64,000 nucleotides of DNA from NCBI RefSeq assembly GCF_001463885.1, contig NZ_BBWQ01000015.1, forward strand, positions 124,001 through 188,000, in the 5' to 3' direction. The stretch is from Aureimonas altamirensis. Lineage in GTDB: Bacteria; Pseudomonadota; Alphaproteobacteria; Rhizobiales; Rhizobiaceae. Made by a program: the position numbers and the translations under genes. Shown piece by piece: positions 1 through 9,736 of the stretch (its first letter is position 1; every line of letters starts with the position of its first letter). The notes below the pieces were generated by a model, which saw nothing but the letters and a program-made list of their open reading frames with translations, was not told the DNA's origin and searched no databases.

Positions 1-1
1 C

Positions 2-1102
<1,101 letters not shown>

Positions 1103-1106
1103 CGGC

Positions 1107-1130
1107 AAAAGGGGTGGCCGTGGCCACCCC
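1107..1130 (-). terminator. Hairpin terminator between convergent genes
   Basis: An 8-bp perfect stem (GGGGTGGC/GCCACCCC, 1111-1118 with 1123-1130) with a four-base loop lies between gltD and the convergent OB-fold gene. On the minus strand it is followed by TTTT, so it looks like an intrinsic terminator for the minus-strand gene. On the plus strand the T-tract is missing, so termination of gltD there would be weaker. Confidence 0.6.
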
Positions 1131-1138
1131 GCTGCCCG

Positions 1139-1516
1139 TTACGGTAGGATCGTCATCCTGTCGACGTCGAAATCGACTTCCTTGTAGCGGTGGGTGTCGA
1201 CTTCGCCTTCCAGCCGGACGCGCGTCGTTTCCGACACGGGCTGGCGCGGGAAGTCGTCATCGTCGATCTCGACGCGGATTTCGTCGGTGTCGTCGCTGAA
1301 CAGATACTCCTCGTCCGCAACCTTGCGCAGGATACGCCCCTCCAGGGTTGCCTTCAAATCGTCCTTCGGGTCGGCTTTGATCTCTCGAACCGTGGTCGGG
1401 GGATATTCGCGGCTTTGTGCCTGTGCGACATCGGATGGGCCGGTAAACTGAGCCATTGCGCCCGTCGTCAGCATCAGTGCGATCGCGGCGGGCGTAAGAG
1501 TCTGTCGTAGCATCAT
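1139..1516 (-). CDS. YgiW/YdeI-type (BOF) periplasmic OB-fold protein
   Basis: A secreted protein of about 125 residues. It has a short hydrophobic signal peptide ending near Ala-Met-Ala-Gln, then a single small beta-rich domain (TVREIKADPKDD, ATLEGRIL, YLFSDDTDEIRVEID, TTRVRLEGEVD) typical of the BOF family (NirD/YgiW/YdeI). Members bind cations or help in peroxide, cadmium or other envelope stress, but no enzymatic role is established. I chose the ATG at 1516 (or the next one at 1513) over an upstream ATG at 1543 because an AAGGA ribosome site sits 4-7 bases before it and the signal peptide begins there. The gene appears monocistronic. The acidic run EIDDDD could bind a divalent cation; that is inference. 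Confidence 0.8.
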   Translation of the reverse strand: MMLRQTLTPAAIALMLTTGAMAQFTGPSDVAQAQSREYPPTTVREIKADPKDDLKATLEGRILRKVADEEYLFSDDTDEIRVEIDDDDFPRQPVSETTRVRLEGEVDTHRYKEVDFDVDRMTILP

Positions 1517-1616
1517 CGGTTCCTTGCGAATGGATCGTCTCAACCCGAATGCGCGGCAACAAAGCCCGGTTCCTCTGTGGGCCGGCTCGATATCCGCGCA
1601 TCGCGGCAGCCGCTAC

Positions 1617-2801
1617 CTAACCACCGTCGCGCGGCCAGGCAAAGCTGTCGGCGCGGCCGGCGCCAGGCTCGGACGCGACCCCGGAACGCACCAGCCTCTC
1701 ACGCGGGGAGGGCGTTTCGCTGGGGCCCGGCTGCTGGGCCGGTGCGGCCAGCAGGCCGTCGGCGCCGTCGAAGGCCGGGTCGCCGAAGGATACGGGCGCA
1801 ACGCGCGTGGCGTTGGCCGGGTCCACCTTCGGTGCTGCTTCGAGAAGGCCGGGCGTATCGCCGGCGGTGGGCGCCAATGCCGGGTCGGCCAGGCCGAGAA
1901 TGCGCTGAACCGGCTTTTCCACGAAGAAGGCCAGCTTTGCCGCGCCGGCCGGTGTCATGGTGATGCCGTCGGAATTGCGCAGCCGGCGTTGCTGCCCTTC
2001 CACGTCCGGCCCGGACGAGATATACGAGCCGCCGGCATCGGTGAACCCGCCCCAGACATCGACGAACTCGCCGCCGGCCGCGGTTGCGGCTTTCTGGTAG
2101 ATGCCGTTCAGGTAGACCATGTCCTCGGCCATCCTGTCGGACTGATACGAGGGTTGGCCGATCCAGATGAAGGGGATGTCTTCCCCGGCGACGAGCTCGG
2201 CCAGCGCTGCGGCGCGCTTTTCGTATTCGTCGGTCCACGCCTGCGTGCGGACGGGGATGGAGCCTTCCGGCCTTCTTATCGCCTGCCTGTCGTTGCCGCC
2301 CAGCATAAGGACGATAAGCTGGGGTTTCTCACCCTCGATCAGCTTGGGAAGCTGCTCGTTCCAGTCGTAGAAGTCGTCACGCACCAAGCCGGACGAGCCA
2401 TTGGCCTTGCCGATCACCAGGGCGTTCGGATCGTCGGCAAAGGTGTCGGCCAGACCGCGTGCCAGCGAGGCGGCCATGAAATCCCCGACCACGAGGATAC
2501 GGCGCGCATCCTCGGCCTTGGCCACCGCAACCGGCGCCGGCGCAACCGGGCGGCTGGCCTGGCTGCGCGAGGGCTGGGCCGGCCGCCGCTGGCGCGTCTG
2601 CTTTCGTGGGGCCTGCTGGCGCCGGATCGTCCGGGGAGGCTCTGCCTGCCGCGGCGTGCCGAACAGCATTTCCAGTATGTTGCGGGGGCGTTGCTCTTGC
2701 GCGGCGGCCGGCGCGGGCAACCCCACGCCGGTCACGAGAACGGCAGCGGCGAGCGCCATGGACAGCCCGGTCTTCAGCCCGGCCGGCTTGGCGCGCCGCA
2801 T
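1617..2801 (-). CDS. DUF459 family SGNH-fold periplasmic protein, catalytic residues not conserved
   Basis: A 394-residue exported protein. It has an N-terminal signal peptide (residues 1-35, ending APAAAAQ), a long Arg/Pro/Gln-rich low-complexity linker (about 36-95), an SGNH/GDSL-like alpha/beta domain (about 100-300) and an Ala/Pro-rich tail. Block I reads VVGDFMAAS, so the usual nucleophilic Ser of GDS is Phe. Block III is intact (LGGND). Block V reads SDGITMT instead of the usual DxxH. It is thus probably not a normal esterase. DUF459 proteins are common in rhizobia beside cell-wall genes. The gene starts 3 bases after the lytic transglycosylase stop, so the two are probably co-transcribed and may act together on peptidoglycan or its modification. 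The last role is inference. Confidence 0.8.
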   Translation of the reverse strand: MRRAKPAGLKTGLSMALAAAVLVTGVGLPAPAAAQEQRPRNILEMLFGTPRQAEPPRTIRRQQAPRKQTRQRRPAQPSRSQASRPVAPAPVAVAKAEDARRILVVGDFMAASLARGLADTFADDPNALVIGKANGSSGLVRDDFYDWNEQLPKLIEGEKPQLIVLMLGGNDRQAIRRPEGSIPVRTQAWTDEYEKRAAALAELVAGEDIPFIWIGQPSYQSDRMAEDMVYLNGIYQKAATAAGGEFVDVWGGFTDAGGSYISSGPDVEGQQRRLRNSDGITMTPAGAAKLAFFVEKPVQRILGLADPALAPTAGDTPGLLEAAPKVDPANATRVAPVSFGDPAFDGADGLLAAPAQQPGPSETPSPRERLVRSGVASEPGAGRADSFAWPRDGG

Positions 2802-2804
2802 GCC

Positions 2805-4037
2805 TCAGTGCCTCCGCAACAGGTCCAGCAGCGCGCGTGACGCGTTGCCGTCTTCCGCCACGCCGCGCTGGCGCTGATAGGCGCTGATGGCGCCGCGCGA
2901 TCCGGAGCCGATCTTGCCGTCGATCACGCCATCGTAGAAGCCGTGCTGCGACAGGCGCTGCTGCAACTCGTACCGCTCGGCGACGCTGAGCGGCGTATAG
3001 CCGCGCGGCCAGCTCTGGGCGAACTCGCCGCCGCCGGCGATGCGATCGGCCAGATGGCCCACCGCGAGGGCGTAGCGGTCGGCATTGTTGTAGCGCTTGA
3101 TGACGAAGAAATTGCGCGTCATCAGGAAGATCGGGCCATTGGGCCCGCCCGGCATGAGCAGGTTGGCGTTATCGGACGGTGCAGCAAAGGGCTGCCCGTT
3201 GACGCGGCGGAAGCCAAGCTGCTGCCATTGCGCCAGCGTCTTGTTGGCGCGCTCAAGCCCCGCAAGGTTCGTGCCGCGCGGGGCCGCCACCTCGTATCCC
3301 CAGGTGCGCCCGGTGCGCCAGCCGTTCTTCGACAGAAGGTTGGCTGCGGTGCCGAGCGCGTCGGGTACCGATGTCCAGATATTGGGGTGCCCGTCGCCAT
3401 CCATGTCGACGGCGTAGGCAAGGTAACTGGTGGGGATGAACTGGGTATGCCCCATCGCCCCGGCCCAAGAGCCCGTAAGCCCCTTCGGGGACACATGCCC
3501 CGCCTGCACGATCTTCAGCGCGCCGATCAATTGCTGGCGGGCAAAGCCGGCCCGCCGCTCGTCCAGATAGGCAAGAGTGGCCAGCGCCTGCGGCACGTGC
3601 TTCAGCGAGCCGGGCTTTTCCAGCGCCTTGCCGTAGCTGGATTCCATCGACCAGATGGCCAGGACGATGTAGCGGCTGACACCGAAGCGCTGCTCGATCA
3701 CGTCCAGAAGGCGCTTGTGCTGCTGCGCCAGGCGACGGCCGTCGGCGACCGTCTCCTCGTTGACGCGATTATCCATGTAGTCCCACGCATTGTCGCGGAA
3801 CTCGGGCTGGAAGCGCGCCGAGCGGATCACGTCATGGTCGGGTTCGGTCACGCCGGCGAACACGGCGCGATAGGTTTGCCGGCTGATGCCGTTGGAAGTG
3901 GCCGTCTTCTCGAAGTTGGCGATCCAGCGTTGAAACCCGGCGTCCGCAAGGGCTGGCACGCCGGTGCCGGCCAGCAGCGTCATGGACAAGAGCGCGGTCT
4001 TGATGAAGCCTCTTCTCGATGGTGCGATTCCCAGCAT
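2805..4037 (-). CDS. MltB-family lytic murein transglycosylase with Tat-like signal and peptidoglycan-binding domain
   Basis: A 410-residue enzyme that should cleave the MurNAc-GlcNAc bond of peptidoglycan non-hydrolytically. The N-terminus SRRGFIK followed by a hydrophobic stretch is a good twin-arginine export signal. An SLT_2/MltB domain follows (about residues 33-330), with the catalytic Glu in AIWSMESSYGK at residue 132. A PG_binding_1 domain occupies the C-terminus (about 350-408, YELQQRLSQHGFYDGVIDG). It is first in a two-gene unit with the DUF459 gene downstream. The ATG at 4037 is preceded by a GGAGG-type ribosome site. The Tat rather than Sec signal is a sequence inference. Confidence 0.92.
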   Translation of the reverse strand: MLGIAPSRRGFIKTALLSMTLLAGTGVPALADAGFQRWIANFEKTATSNGISRQTYRAVFAGVTEPDHDVIRSARFQPEFRDNAWDYMDNRVNEETVADGRRLAQQHKRLLDVIEQRFGVSRYIVLAIWSMESSYGKALEKPGSLKHVPQALATLAYLDERRAGFARQQLIGALKIVQAGHVSPKGLTGSWAGAMGHTQFIPTSYLAYAVDMDGDGHPNIWTSVPDALGTAANLLSKNGWRTGRTWGYEVAAPRGTNLAGLERANKTLAQWQQLGFRRVNGQPFAAPSDNANLLMPGGPNGPIFLMTRNFFVIKRYNNADRYALAVGHLADRIAGGGEFAQSWPRGYTPLSVAERYELQQRLSQHGFYDGVIDGKIGSGSRGAISAYQRQRGVAEDGNASRALLDLLRRH

Positions 4038-4093
4038 AGGTCTCCTCCGGTCGGGATCAGATCGTCAGCGAGGCTCCAGGGTAGGGCGAGGTC

Positions 4094-4110
4094 GTAAAGG
4101 TTTCCTTTAC
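4094..4110. promoter_or_regulatory. 17-bp perfect palindrome, candidate operator
   Basis: GTAAAGGTTTCCTTTAC is a perfect inverted repeat (7-bp arms, TTT centre). It lies in the 241-base divergent gap between the lytic transglycosylase and the acyl-CoA hydrolase genes, 57 bases from the former start and 169 from the latter. Its size and symmetry fit a dimeric repressor or activator site. I cannot name the regulator. The rest of the gap holds promoter-like AT-richer sequence around 4110-4170 and no gene. Confidence 0.5.
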
Positions 4111-4278
4111 CACAGATGAATTCAGTCGCACATTCTCTGACCACGGGTAACTTTTCTGTGGGGCTTATGCGGCAAAATCGCGACGCCCGGCCAGGGCGCT
4201 CCCTCCCCACTGTTGAAAAAGCGTAGTCATCCGGCTCTAATCCTGCCGTCCGGAGATCGAAACAGGGGAGGAGTGTCG

Positions 4279-5376
4279 ATGACCGGAAAAGACGACCAAG
4301 CGCCCGTTATCGCTTTTGTCGAGGGGCGGGCCGGCATTATCAGGCTCAATCGCCCGGCCGCGCTGAACGCGCTCAACATCGAGATGGTCGATGCGGCGCT
4401 GCGGGCGCTCGCCACCTTCGAAACCGACATCGAGGTGGAGCTGGTGCTGCTGGAGGGTGCCGGCGGGCGCGCGTTCTGCGCGGGCGGCGACATCCGTTTC
4501 GTCGCGGCCAGCGCGCGCTCCGGCGATGGGCAGGCGGAAGAATTCTGGCGGCGCGAATATGCGCTGGTGCTGGCCCTGGCGCGGTCGGCAAAGCCGGTCG
4601 TGGCGCTGATGGATGCCATTGTCATGGGCGGCGGCGCGGGGCTTGGCATCCATGTCCGGCACCGCATCGTCACCGATGCGACGCGCTTCGCCATGCCCGA
4701 AGTCGGCATCGGCTTCGTGCCGGATGTCGGCTCCACCTTTCTTCTGGCGCGCTCTTCCGGCGAAACGGGACGCTACCTGGCCCTGACGGGCGATACGTTC
4801 GGCGCGGCGGACGTGATCCATGCCGGGCTTGCCGATGTGCATGTGCCGGCCGAAAGCCTGCCCGCCCTGCGGCAGGCGCTCGTCCATGGCGAGGATGGCC
4901 TGCACGAAGCCATCGGGCGCTTCGCCACCCGGCCGGAGCCCGGCCTGTTCGCCGAGCATGAGGCCGCAATCTCGCGCGCGTTCCGGCACGATGCCGTTCC
5001 GGACATTATCGAGGCGCTCGGCAATCGCAGCACGAATTTCGCGTCGCGGACGCTGGACACACTACACAGGCGCTCGCCGCGCAGCCTGCTGGCGACGATG
5101 GAGCTGTTGCGCCGGGCCCGGCAGGCGGGCGACCTTGCGGAATGCCTGGTCAACGAATTCCATGCCGCGTGCCGCTGCCTGGCCAGCCCCGACTATCTCG
5201 AGGGCGTTCGCGCCGCGGTGATCGACAAGGACCGCAACCCGAAATGGGCCTCCAACGGGCTGGACAATGCGCTTGAAGCCGATGGCCTCGACCCCGTACC
5301 CGGCGTCGCGGACCCGGACTTTTTACCCGACCTCGGCCCGGCCCAGTTGCCCGCGGCCCTGCGCGGGGCCCACTGA
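4279..5376 (+). CDS. 3-hydroxyisobutyryl-CoA hydrolase (crotonase superfamily)
   Basis: A 365-residue crotonase-fold enzyme predicted to hydrolyse 3-hydroxyisobutyryl-CoA to 3-hydroxyisobutyrate in valine breakdown. The length exceeds that of enoyl-CoA hydratases (about 260) and matches HIBCH. Oxyanion-hole segments are FCAGGDIR (about 67-73) and MGGGAGLG (about 117-123). Glu141 (MPEVGIGFVPDVG) and Asp149 are the expected catalytic residues. I start at ATG 4279, 6 bases after GGGAGGAG. An in-frame TTG at 4213 would add residues unlike the family. The enoyl-CoA hydratase follows 21 bases downstream, consistent with a branched-chain amino acid operon. Confidence 0.88.
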   Translation: MTGKDDQAPVIAFVEGRAGIIRLNRPAALNALNIEMVDAALRALATFETDIEVELVLLEGAGGRAFCAGGDIRFVAASARSGDGQAEEFWRREYALVLALARSAKPVVALMDAIVMGGGAGLGIHVRHRIVTDATRFAMPEVGIGFVPDVGSTFLLARSSGETGRYLALTGDTFGAADVIHAGLADVHVPAESLPALRQALVHGEDGLHEAIGRFATRPEPGLFAEHEAAISRAFRHDAVPDIIEALGNRSTNFASRTLDTLHRRSPRSLLATMELLRRARQAGDLAECLVNEFHAACRCLASPDYLEGVRAAVIDKDRNPKWASNGLDNALEADGLDPVPGVADPDFLPDLGPAQLPAALRGAH

Positions 5377-5397
5377 CTGCAGACGGAAAGATTCAAG

Positions 5398-6165
5398 ATG
5401 GCCACCATCAGGACAGAGACACAGGGCCGCGTGGCCATCATCCGCCTCGACAGGCCGCAGGCGTTGAACGCGTTGAACCGCGCGGTCGCCGAAGAGATCG
5501 CCGAAGCCGCCGAAGGCTTCGACCGCGATCCGGATATCGGCTGCATCGTCGTCACCGGCTCGGACAAGGCCTTTGCCGCCGGCGCCGACATCAAGGAAAT
5601 GCAGCCGGCCGAGTTTCGCGACATGATCCGCGAAAACTGGTTTGCAACCTGGGACCGCTTCACCGCGATACGCATTCCCACCATAGCGGCGGTCAACGGC
5701 TATGCGCTGGGCGGTGGCTGCGAACTGGCGATGATGTGCGACATCATCCTTGCCGGCGACAAGGCCCGCTTCGGCCAGCCGGAAATCCGCTTGGGGGTCA
5801 TGCCCGGCATGGGCGGCACGCAGCGGCTGACGCGGCTTGTCGGCCGCAGCAAGGCGATGGAGCTGTGCCTTACCGGACGCATGATGGACGCTGCCGAGGC
5901 CGAACGCAGCGGCCTGGTGGCCCGCGTCTTTCCCGCTGCCGACCTCGAGGCGGAGGCCATCGCCATGGCTGCCGAAATCGCCGAGCGGTCGCGCTTGGTG
6001 ACCATGATGCTGAAGGAGACGGTGCACCGCGCCGACGAGGTATCGCTTTCGGAAGGGATGCGTTTCGAGCGCCGCCTTTTCCACGCGATGTTCGCGCTGG
6101 AGGACCAGAAAGAGGGAATGGCCGCCTATATCGAGAAGCGCGAACCCCGTTTCCGTCGCGATTGA
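5398..6165 (+). CDS. Enoyl-CoA hydratase
   Basis: A 255-residue crotonase-family hydratase adding water to 2-enoyl-CoA thioesters, probably methacrylyl-CoA or short straight-chain substrates. The hallmarks are [10 protein letters not shown] (oxyanion, about 59-68) and the two catalytic glutamates Glu109 ([13 protein letters not shown]) and Glu129 ([19 protein letters not shown]). Full length, and close behind the hydrolase gene. Together these would carry out consecutive steps (methacrylyl-CoA to 3-hydroxyisobutyryl-CoA to free acid) of valine catabolism, although broad fatty-acid beta-oxidation is an equal option for the hydratase. Confidence 0.9.
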   Translation: MATIRTETQGRVAIIRLDRPQALNALNRAVAEEIAEAAEGFDRDPDIGCIVVTGSDKAFAAGADIKEMQPAEFRDMIRENWFATWDRFTAIRIPTIAAVNGYALGGGCELAMMCDIILAGDKARFGQPEIRLGVMPGMGGTQRLTRLVGRSKAMELCLTGRMMDAAEAERSGLVARVFPAADLEAEAIAMAAEIAERSRLVTMMLKETVHRADEVSLSEGMRFERRLFHAMFALEDQKEGMAAYIEKREPRFRRD

Positions 6166-6283
6166 TCAGCTCCGTTGAACAGTGTGTTGAAAAGGTGAAC
6201 AATGTGAAGGGCCCGCCGCCGGGGCCATATGCCATCCAACGAAGACAGCGCGGTATTGGCCGCCAGAATCGGAGGGCAGACTT

Positions 6284-7222
6284 ATGCAACTTACCGGAAT
6301 TCATCATCTGACCGCCGTTACGGCCGATGCCAGCGGCAACCACGATTTCTTCACGCGGGTTCTCGGTCTGCGGCTGGTGAAGAAGACGGTCAACCAGGAC
6401 GATGTCAGCGCCTATCATCTGTTTTATGCGGACGGCGAGGCAAACCCCGGAACCGACATCACTTTCTTCGACTGGCCGGTCGAGCGGGAGCGGCGCGGCA
6501 CCCACTCCATCAACCGCACCGGGCTGCGCGTCGCAGGGCAGAAGGCGCTCGAATACTGGGTCGCCCGTTTTGCCGAGGAGGGCGTCGCCAATGGCGGCAT
6601 CGTCCTGCGCGACGGCCGGTCGACGATCGACTTCGAAGACCCCGAGGGCCAGAGGCTGTCGCTTGTCGACGATGGCGGAGCAGGCTCGTCCACGCCGTGG
6701 GATGCGTCCACGGTGCCGGCCGAGTTCCAGATCCGCGGCCTTGGCCCCATCACCATGAGCGTTCCGGATGCAAGCCGGACGGAGCTGGTGGTCAAGGAGG
6801 TTCTCGGCATGCGCAAGGTGCGCGAATACGAGGGCATCGACGGCGCGCAGACGCTTGTGTTCGAGATGGGCGACGGCGGCCCGGCAGCGGAACTGCACGT
6901 CGCCGTGGAACCGAACCTCTCCGCGGCACGGCCGGGAGCCGGCAGCGTGCATCACGTTGCCTTCCGCATTCCGGACGGGGATTACGATGCATGGACGCAG
7001 CGTCTGGCGCATCTGCGCCTGCCGCAAAGCGGGCCGGTGGACAGGTTCTACTTCAAGAGCCTCTACTTCCGCGAGCCGAACGGCATCCTGTTCGAGATCG
7101 CGACGGACGGGCCAGGCTTTGCAACGGACGAGCCCATGGAAACGCTCGGCGAAAGCCTGTCGCTGCCGCCCTTCCTGGAAGGACGCCGGGCCGAGATCGA
7201 AGCCGGCCTGAAGCCGCTTTGA
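6284..7222 (+). CDS. VOC-superfamily ring-cleaving dioxygenase (MhqO/MhqA/LinE-like)
   Basis: A 312-residue protein of two tandem glyoxalase/bleomycin-type (VOC) halves, about residues 1-150 and 155-300. It begins [14 protein letters not shown], characteristic of hydroquinone-type extradiol dioxygenases such as MhqO and LinE. Metal ligands are probably the His of IHHLT, a His in SVHHVAFRI (second half) and a Glu in [10 protein letters not shown]. It would use Fe(II) and O2 to open hydroquinone or catechol rings, or serve in quinone detoxification. It sits 118 bases behind the enoyl-CoA hydratase, with its own GGAGG site. Operon membership is uncertain and the substrate unknown. Confidence 0.8.
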   Translation: MQLTGIHHLTAVTADASGNHDFFTRVLGLRLVKKTVNQDDVSAYHLFYADGEANPGTDITFFDWPVERERRGTHSINRTGLRVAGQKALEYWVARFAEEGVANGGIVLRDGRSTIDFEDPEGQRLSLVDDGGAGSSTPWDASTVPAEFQIRGLGPITMSVPDASRTELVVKEVLGMRKVREYEGIDGAQTLVFEMGDGGPAAELHVAVEPNLSAARPGAGSVHHVAFRIPDGDYDAWTQRLAHLRLPQSGPVDRFYFKSLYFREPNGILFEIATDGPGFATDEPMETLGESLSLPPFLEGRRAEIEAGLKPL

Positions 7223-7244
7223 ACCGTTAAGGCGTTACAAGCGT

Positions 7245-7277
7245 ACGCCCGCCGCCGGAAACGGCGGCGGACGTTTT
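7245..7277. terminator. Strong GAAA-tetraloop terminator between convergent genes
   Basis: A 9-bp GC stem (CCGCCGCCG/CGGCGGCGG, 7249-7257 with 7262-7270) closed by a GAAA tetraloop is extended by ACG/CGT across a one-base internal mismatch and ends in TTTT. It separates the dioxygenase gene from convergent tonB and should terminate plus-strand transcription efficiently. Confidence 0.85.
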
Positions 7278-7281
7278 GCCG

Positions 7282-8214
7282 TCAGTCGAAGCGAATGGGC
7301 ACGGTCAGGGATACCGGATTGCCGCCCGGCGGCGCCGGGAAGGGGCTGGCGCGGCGCACCAGTTGCAATGCAGCCTGATCCAGCACCGGGTTGCCCGCCG
7401 AGCGGGACACCCGGGCACCCGTCAACCGGCCACCGCCATCCATGCTGAAGGCAATGGCAACCGTGCCACGGCCGCCGCCCGGCGGTGTCCGCTTGAAGCG
7501 GTTCAGACGTGCCTGGACCTGCGATTGCCACCGTGCCGGCGACACCGACGAGGCGCGTGAGCCCTGGCTGGCTTCGCGGTTCCGCTGCCCCTGCGAGGCG
7601 GCAGACGCCTCCGAGGCAGCCGGCCGCCGCTGCTGACGTTGCGGCTGCTCGCGCCGGGTCTCGCGGCGGGTTTCCTGGCGCGGACGCTCTCGCTGTGCCT
7701 GCCGCACCGGAGGTGGCGGCGTCGGGCGGGCCGTCGGCCGTGGCGCGTTCAGGATCGCGTCCGACTGGGTTTCCATTTCCGGCAATTCAGGCGGAACGAC
7801 TTCCGGCTCCGGTTCTGGCTCGGGTTCCGGTTCCGGCTCAGGCTCGGGTTCCGGCTCCGGCTCTGGTTCAGGCTCTGGTTCGGGAACCGGTTCCGGCTCG
7901 GGCTGCGGCTCTTCCACCGGCTCGGGGGGCGTCGGTTCCGGTGGCTCGGGCAGGGGTTCGGCTTCGTTCGGCTGTTCCTCGACATCGCCTTCGACGGCCG
8001 CCGATGCCTGCGAGGCCGCCGGCGGCGCAAGATCGATCAGCACCGCGGCTTCCGGGGCACCGGGCGGCGGCGCTGCCGCCGGCGTCCGGACAAGGCCGTA
8101 CCATGCAGCAGAGGAATGGAGCACAAGCACGACGGCGCCGGCGACGCCCCAGCGCAGCGCCGACAGGCGCCCATGGCTTTCGAGCGAACGTGCGTAAGGG
8201 CCTTTGCCGGTCAT
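7282..8214 (-). CDS. tonB: Energy transducer TonB
   Basis: A 310-residue inner-membrane-anchored protein. The transmembrane helix is at about residues 21-42. A Pro/Glu-rich periplasmic spacer follows with a long run of PE dipeptides (about 105-150), then an Arg/Gln/Pro-rich stretch, and a C-terminal TonB domain (about 225-310) with [22 protein letters not shown] and [14 protein letters not shown], ending in VPIRFD. It carries proton-motive energy from ExbBD to outer-membrane receptors for iron chelates or vitamins. Its start overlaps the exbD stop by 4 bases, so translation is coupled. No TonB-dependent receptor lies nearby, so this is likely the general system. Confidence 0.93.
   Translation of the reverse strand: MTGKGPYARSLESHGRLSALRWGVAGAVVLVLHSSAAWYGLVRTPAAAPPPGAPEAAVLIDLAPPAASQASAAVEGDVEEQPNEAEPLPEPPEPTPPEPVEEPQPEPEPVPEPEPEPEPEPEPEPEPEPEPEPEPEPEVVPPELPEMETQSDAILNAPRPTARPTPPPPVRQAQRERPRQETRRETRREQPQRQQRRPAASEASAASQGQRNREASQGSRASSVSPARWQSQVQARLNRFKRTPPGGGRGTVAIAFSMDGGGRLTGARVSRSAGNPVLDQAALQLVRRASPFPAPPGGNPVSLTVPIRFD
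7800..7900 (-). repeat. PE-dipeptide coding repeat inside tonB
   Basis: About 100 bases of near-perfect hexanucleotide repeat (variants of GGTTCC/GGCTCC on the plus strand) encode an alternating Pro-Glu run in the periplasmic spacer of TonB. The synonymous variation between units suggests it is kept as protein sequence rather than being a freshly expanded repeat. The length may vary between strains. Confidence 0.8.
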
Positions 8215-8666
8215 TGCGGGGCGGGCTCTCCAGCGCCGGCTGCAGCGTTTGTATCTTCCAGCCCCACAAGGGCGATTTTCAGATAGCCCGCGGCGCGCAG
8301 CGCGTTCATCACTTCCATGAGGTCGCCATAGGCCACGGCGCCGTCCGCGCGCAGGAAGATGCGCTGCTCGCGGTTGCCTTCCGTGCGTGCGTCCAGCCGG
8401 GCCTGCAGATCGGTCCGCTCCAGTTCCGCTTCGCCCAGAACGAGCCGAAGATCGTCCTGCACGGTCAGGTAGACCGGCTCATCCGGCCTGTCCGCCGGAC
8501 GGGCATTCGATACCGGCAGGTCGACGGGCACGTCGACCGTGGACAAGGGTGCGGCCACCATGAAGATGATCAGAAGCACCAGCATGACGTCGATGAAAGG
8601 CGTCACGTTGATCTCGGCCATCTCGCCGATGTCGTCGCCGCCCGATTCCTTCAGGTTCACGCCCAT
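8211..8666 (-). CDS. exbD: ExbD/TolR-type biopolymer transport protein
   Basis: A 151-residue protein with a short cytoplasmic N-terminus, one transmembrane helix (about residues 20-43, [19 protein letters not shown]) carrying the functionally essential Asp in FIDVMLVLL, and a periplasmic domain. It partners ExbB to form the proton-driven motor energising TonB. It begins 5 bases after exbB and overlaps tonB. TolR is the main alternative, but the neighbouring tonB decides for ExbD. Confidence 0.93.
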   Translation of the reverse strand: MGVNLKESGGDDIGEMAEINVTPFIDVMLVLLIIFMVAAPLSTVDVPVDLPVSNARPADRPDEPVYLTVQDDLRLVLGEAELERTDLQARLDARTEGNREQRIFLRADGAVAYGDLMEVMNALRAAGYLKIALVGLEDTNAAAGAGEPAPQ

Positions 8667-8671
8667 CCAGC

Positions 8672-9736
8672 TTACTCCGCCGCCGCGTGGAACCGGCTGG
8701 GCGTCACAGCGGCGTCGCGCCGGTCCAGCCCGCGCGACAGATGCTGCATGACCGCTGCCGACCCGTCGGCCAGAAGCGCGCGGTAGCCCGCGGTGGACCG
8801 CGCGAAGCTGTTATAGATGATGACGGCCGGGATGGCGGCCACAAGGCCGATGGCCGTTGCCAGAAGCGCCTCGGCGATACCCGGCGCGACGACCGCCAGG
8901 TTGGTGGTGTTGGCCTGGCTGATGCCGATGAACGAGTTCATGATACCCCAGACCGTGCCGAACAGGCCGACGAACGGGGCCGTCGCGCCGATCGTGGCGA
9001 GGACGCCCGTACCCTTGGTCATGGAGCGCCCGGCACGGGCCTCGATCCGCGAGACGGCGATGGCAACGCGCTCCTTGACGCCGTCGGCGGGCAGGCCGCC
9101 GGAGCGGGCAAGCTCGTCCTGCGCCGTCTGCAGGATGGCGGCAACCGGGCCGCGCCGCAGCGCGCCCGAGCGGCCGGCCTCCAGGCTGGCAAGTTCGGGT
9201 GCGGCCTCGATCTGGCGTACGCAGCGTCGGGCGCGGCGCGTGGCCAGACGCAGCTCCAGCGCCTTGGCCAGCCAGATGGTCCAGGTGACGAGAGAGGCGA
9301 AGGCCAGGCCGATCATCACGCCCTTCACCACCCAGTCGGCCGCCATGAACATGCCCCAGGGCGACAAATCGTGCGGCAGCGCGGGATTCTGCTCTGCCAC
9401 CGGCTCCAGCGGCGTCGCCGCAGCAGCGGGGGCTGGGGAAACCGTCGTTGCAGGGGTGGCGGCCGACGGCGTCTCGCCGGGGGTGGCGGGCTCGGCGGCC
9501 ACGGGTGCCTCGCCTGCCTGCGGCGCCGTGGCGGCTGGTGCCGGCGCCTGCTGTACGGGTTGTGCCTGCTGCACGGGCTGCACGGGCTGCGCCGGCTGGG
9601 CGGGTGCAGTCTCGACGGATGCCGGAGCCTGCGGCGCGGCGGGAGGCGTCGGAGTGCCGTCCTGCTGGGCGAATGCCGTGCCTGCGGCCAGGGTGAGGGA
9701 CAGGGCGAGAGCGCCTGCGCGGATTCGTTCGATCAT
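8672..9736 (-). CDS. exbB: ExbB/TolQ-type proton channel, tonB-system ExbB
   Basis: A 354-residue protein. It has a signal peptide (MIERIRAGALALSLTLAAGTAFAQ), a long Ala/Pro/Gln-rich periplasmic segment (about 25-130) typical of alphaproteobacterial ExbB, then a MotA/TolQ/ExbB domain with three membrane helices (around DWVVKGVMIGLAFAS, VGLFGTVWGIMNSF and EALLATAIGLVAAIPAVI). It forms the pentameric channel around ExbD. I use ATG 9736 because the signal peptide begins there, not the upstream ATG at 9778. First gene of exbB-exbD-tonB. The 5' region (9737-9989) is a divergent promoter gap with a CCGG-stem hairpin at 9784-9802. I could not identify a convincing Fur, Irr or RirA box. Confidence 0.9.
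   Translation of the reverse strand: MIERIRAGALALSLTLAAGTAFAQQDGTPTPPAAPQAPASVETAPAQPAQPVQPVQQAQPVQQAPAPAATAPQAGEAPVAAEPATPGETPSAATPATTVSPAPAAAATPLEPVAEQNPALPHDLSPWGMFMAADWVVKGVMIGLAFASLVTWTIWLAKALELRLATRRARRCVRQIEAAPELASLEAGRSGALRRGPVAAILQTAQDELARSGGLPADGVKERVAIAVSRIEARAGRSMTKGTGVLATIGATAPFVGLFGTVWGIMNSFIGISQANTTNLAVVAPGIAEALLATAIGLVAAIPAVIIYNSFARSTAGYRALLADGSAAVMQHLSRGLDRRDAAVTPSRFHAAAE

Noticed and set aside
6205-6228. GGGCCC/GGGGCC hairpin before the ring-cleaving dioxygenase as a terminator
   Set aside because: There is no T-tract and the stem is imperfect. It could equally be chance pairing in GC-rich DNA.
7800-7900. Short tandem repeat taken as a possible CRISPR or phase-variable tract
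   Set aside because: Units are only 6 bases, vary at synonymous positions and encode the PE spacer of TonB. There are no spacers and no cas genes.
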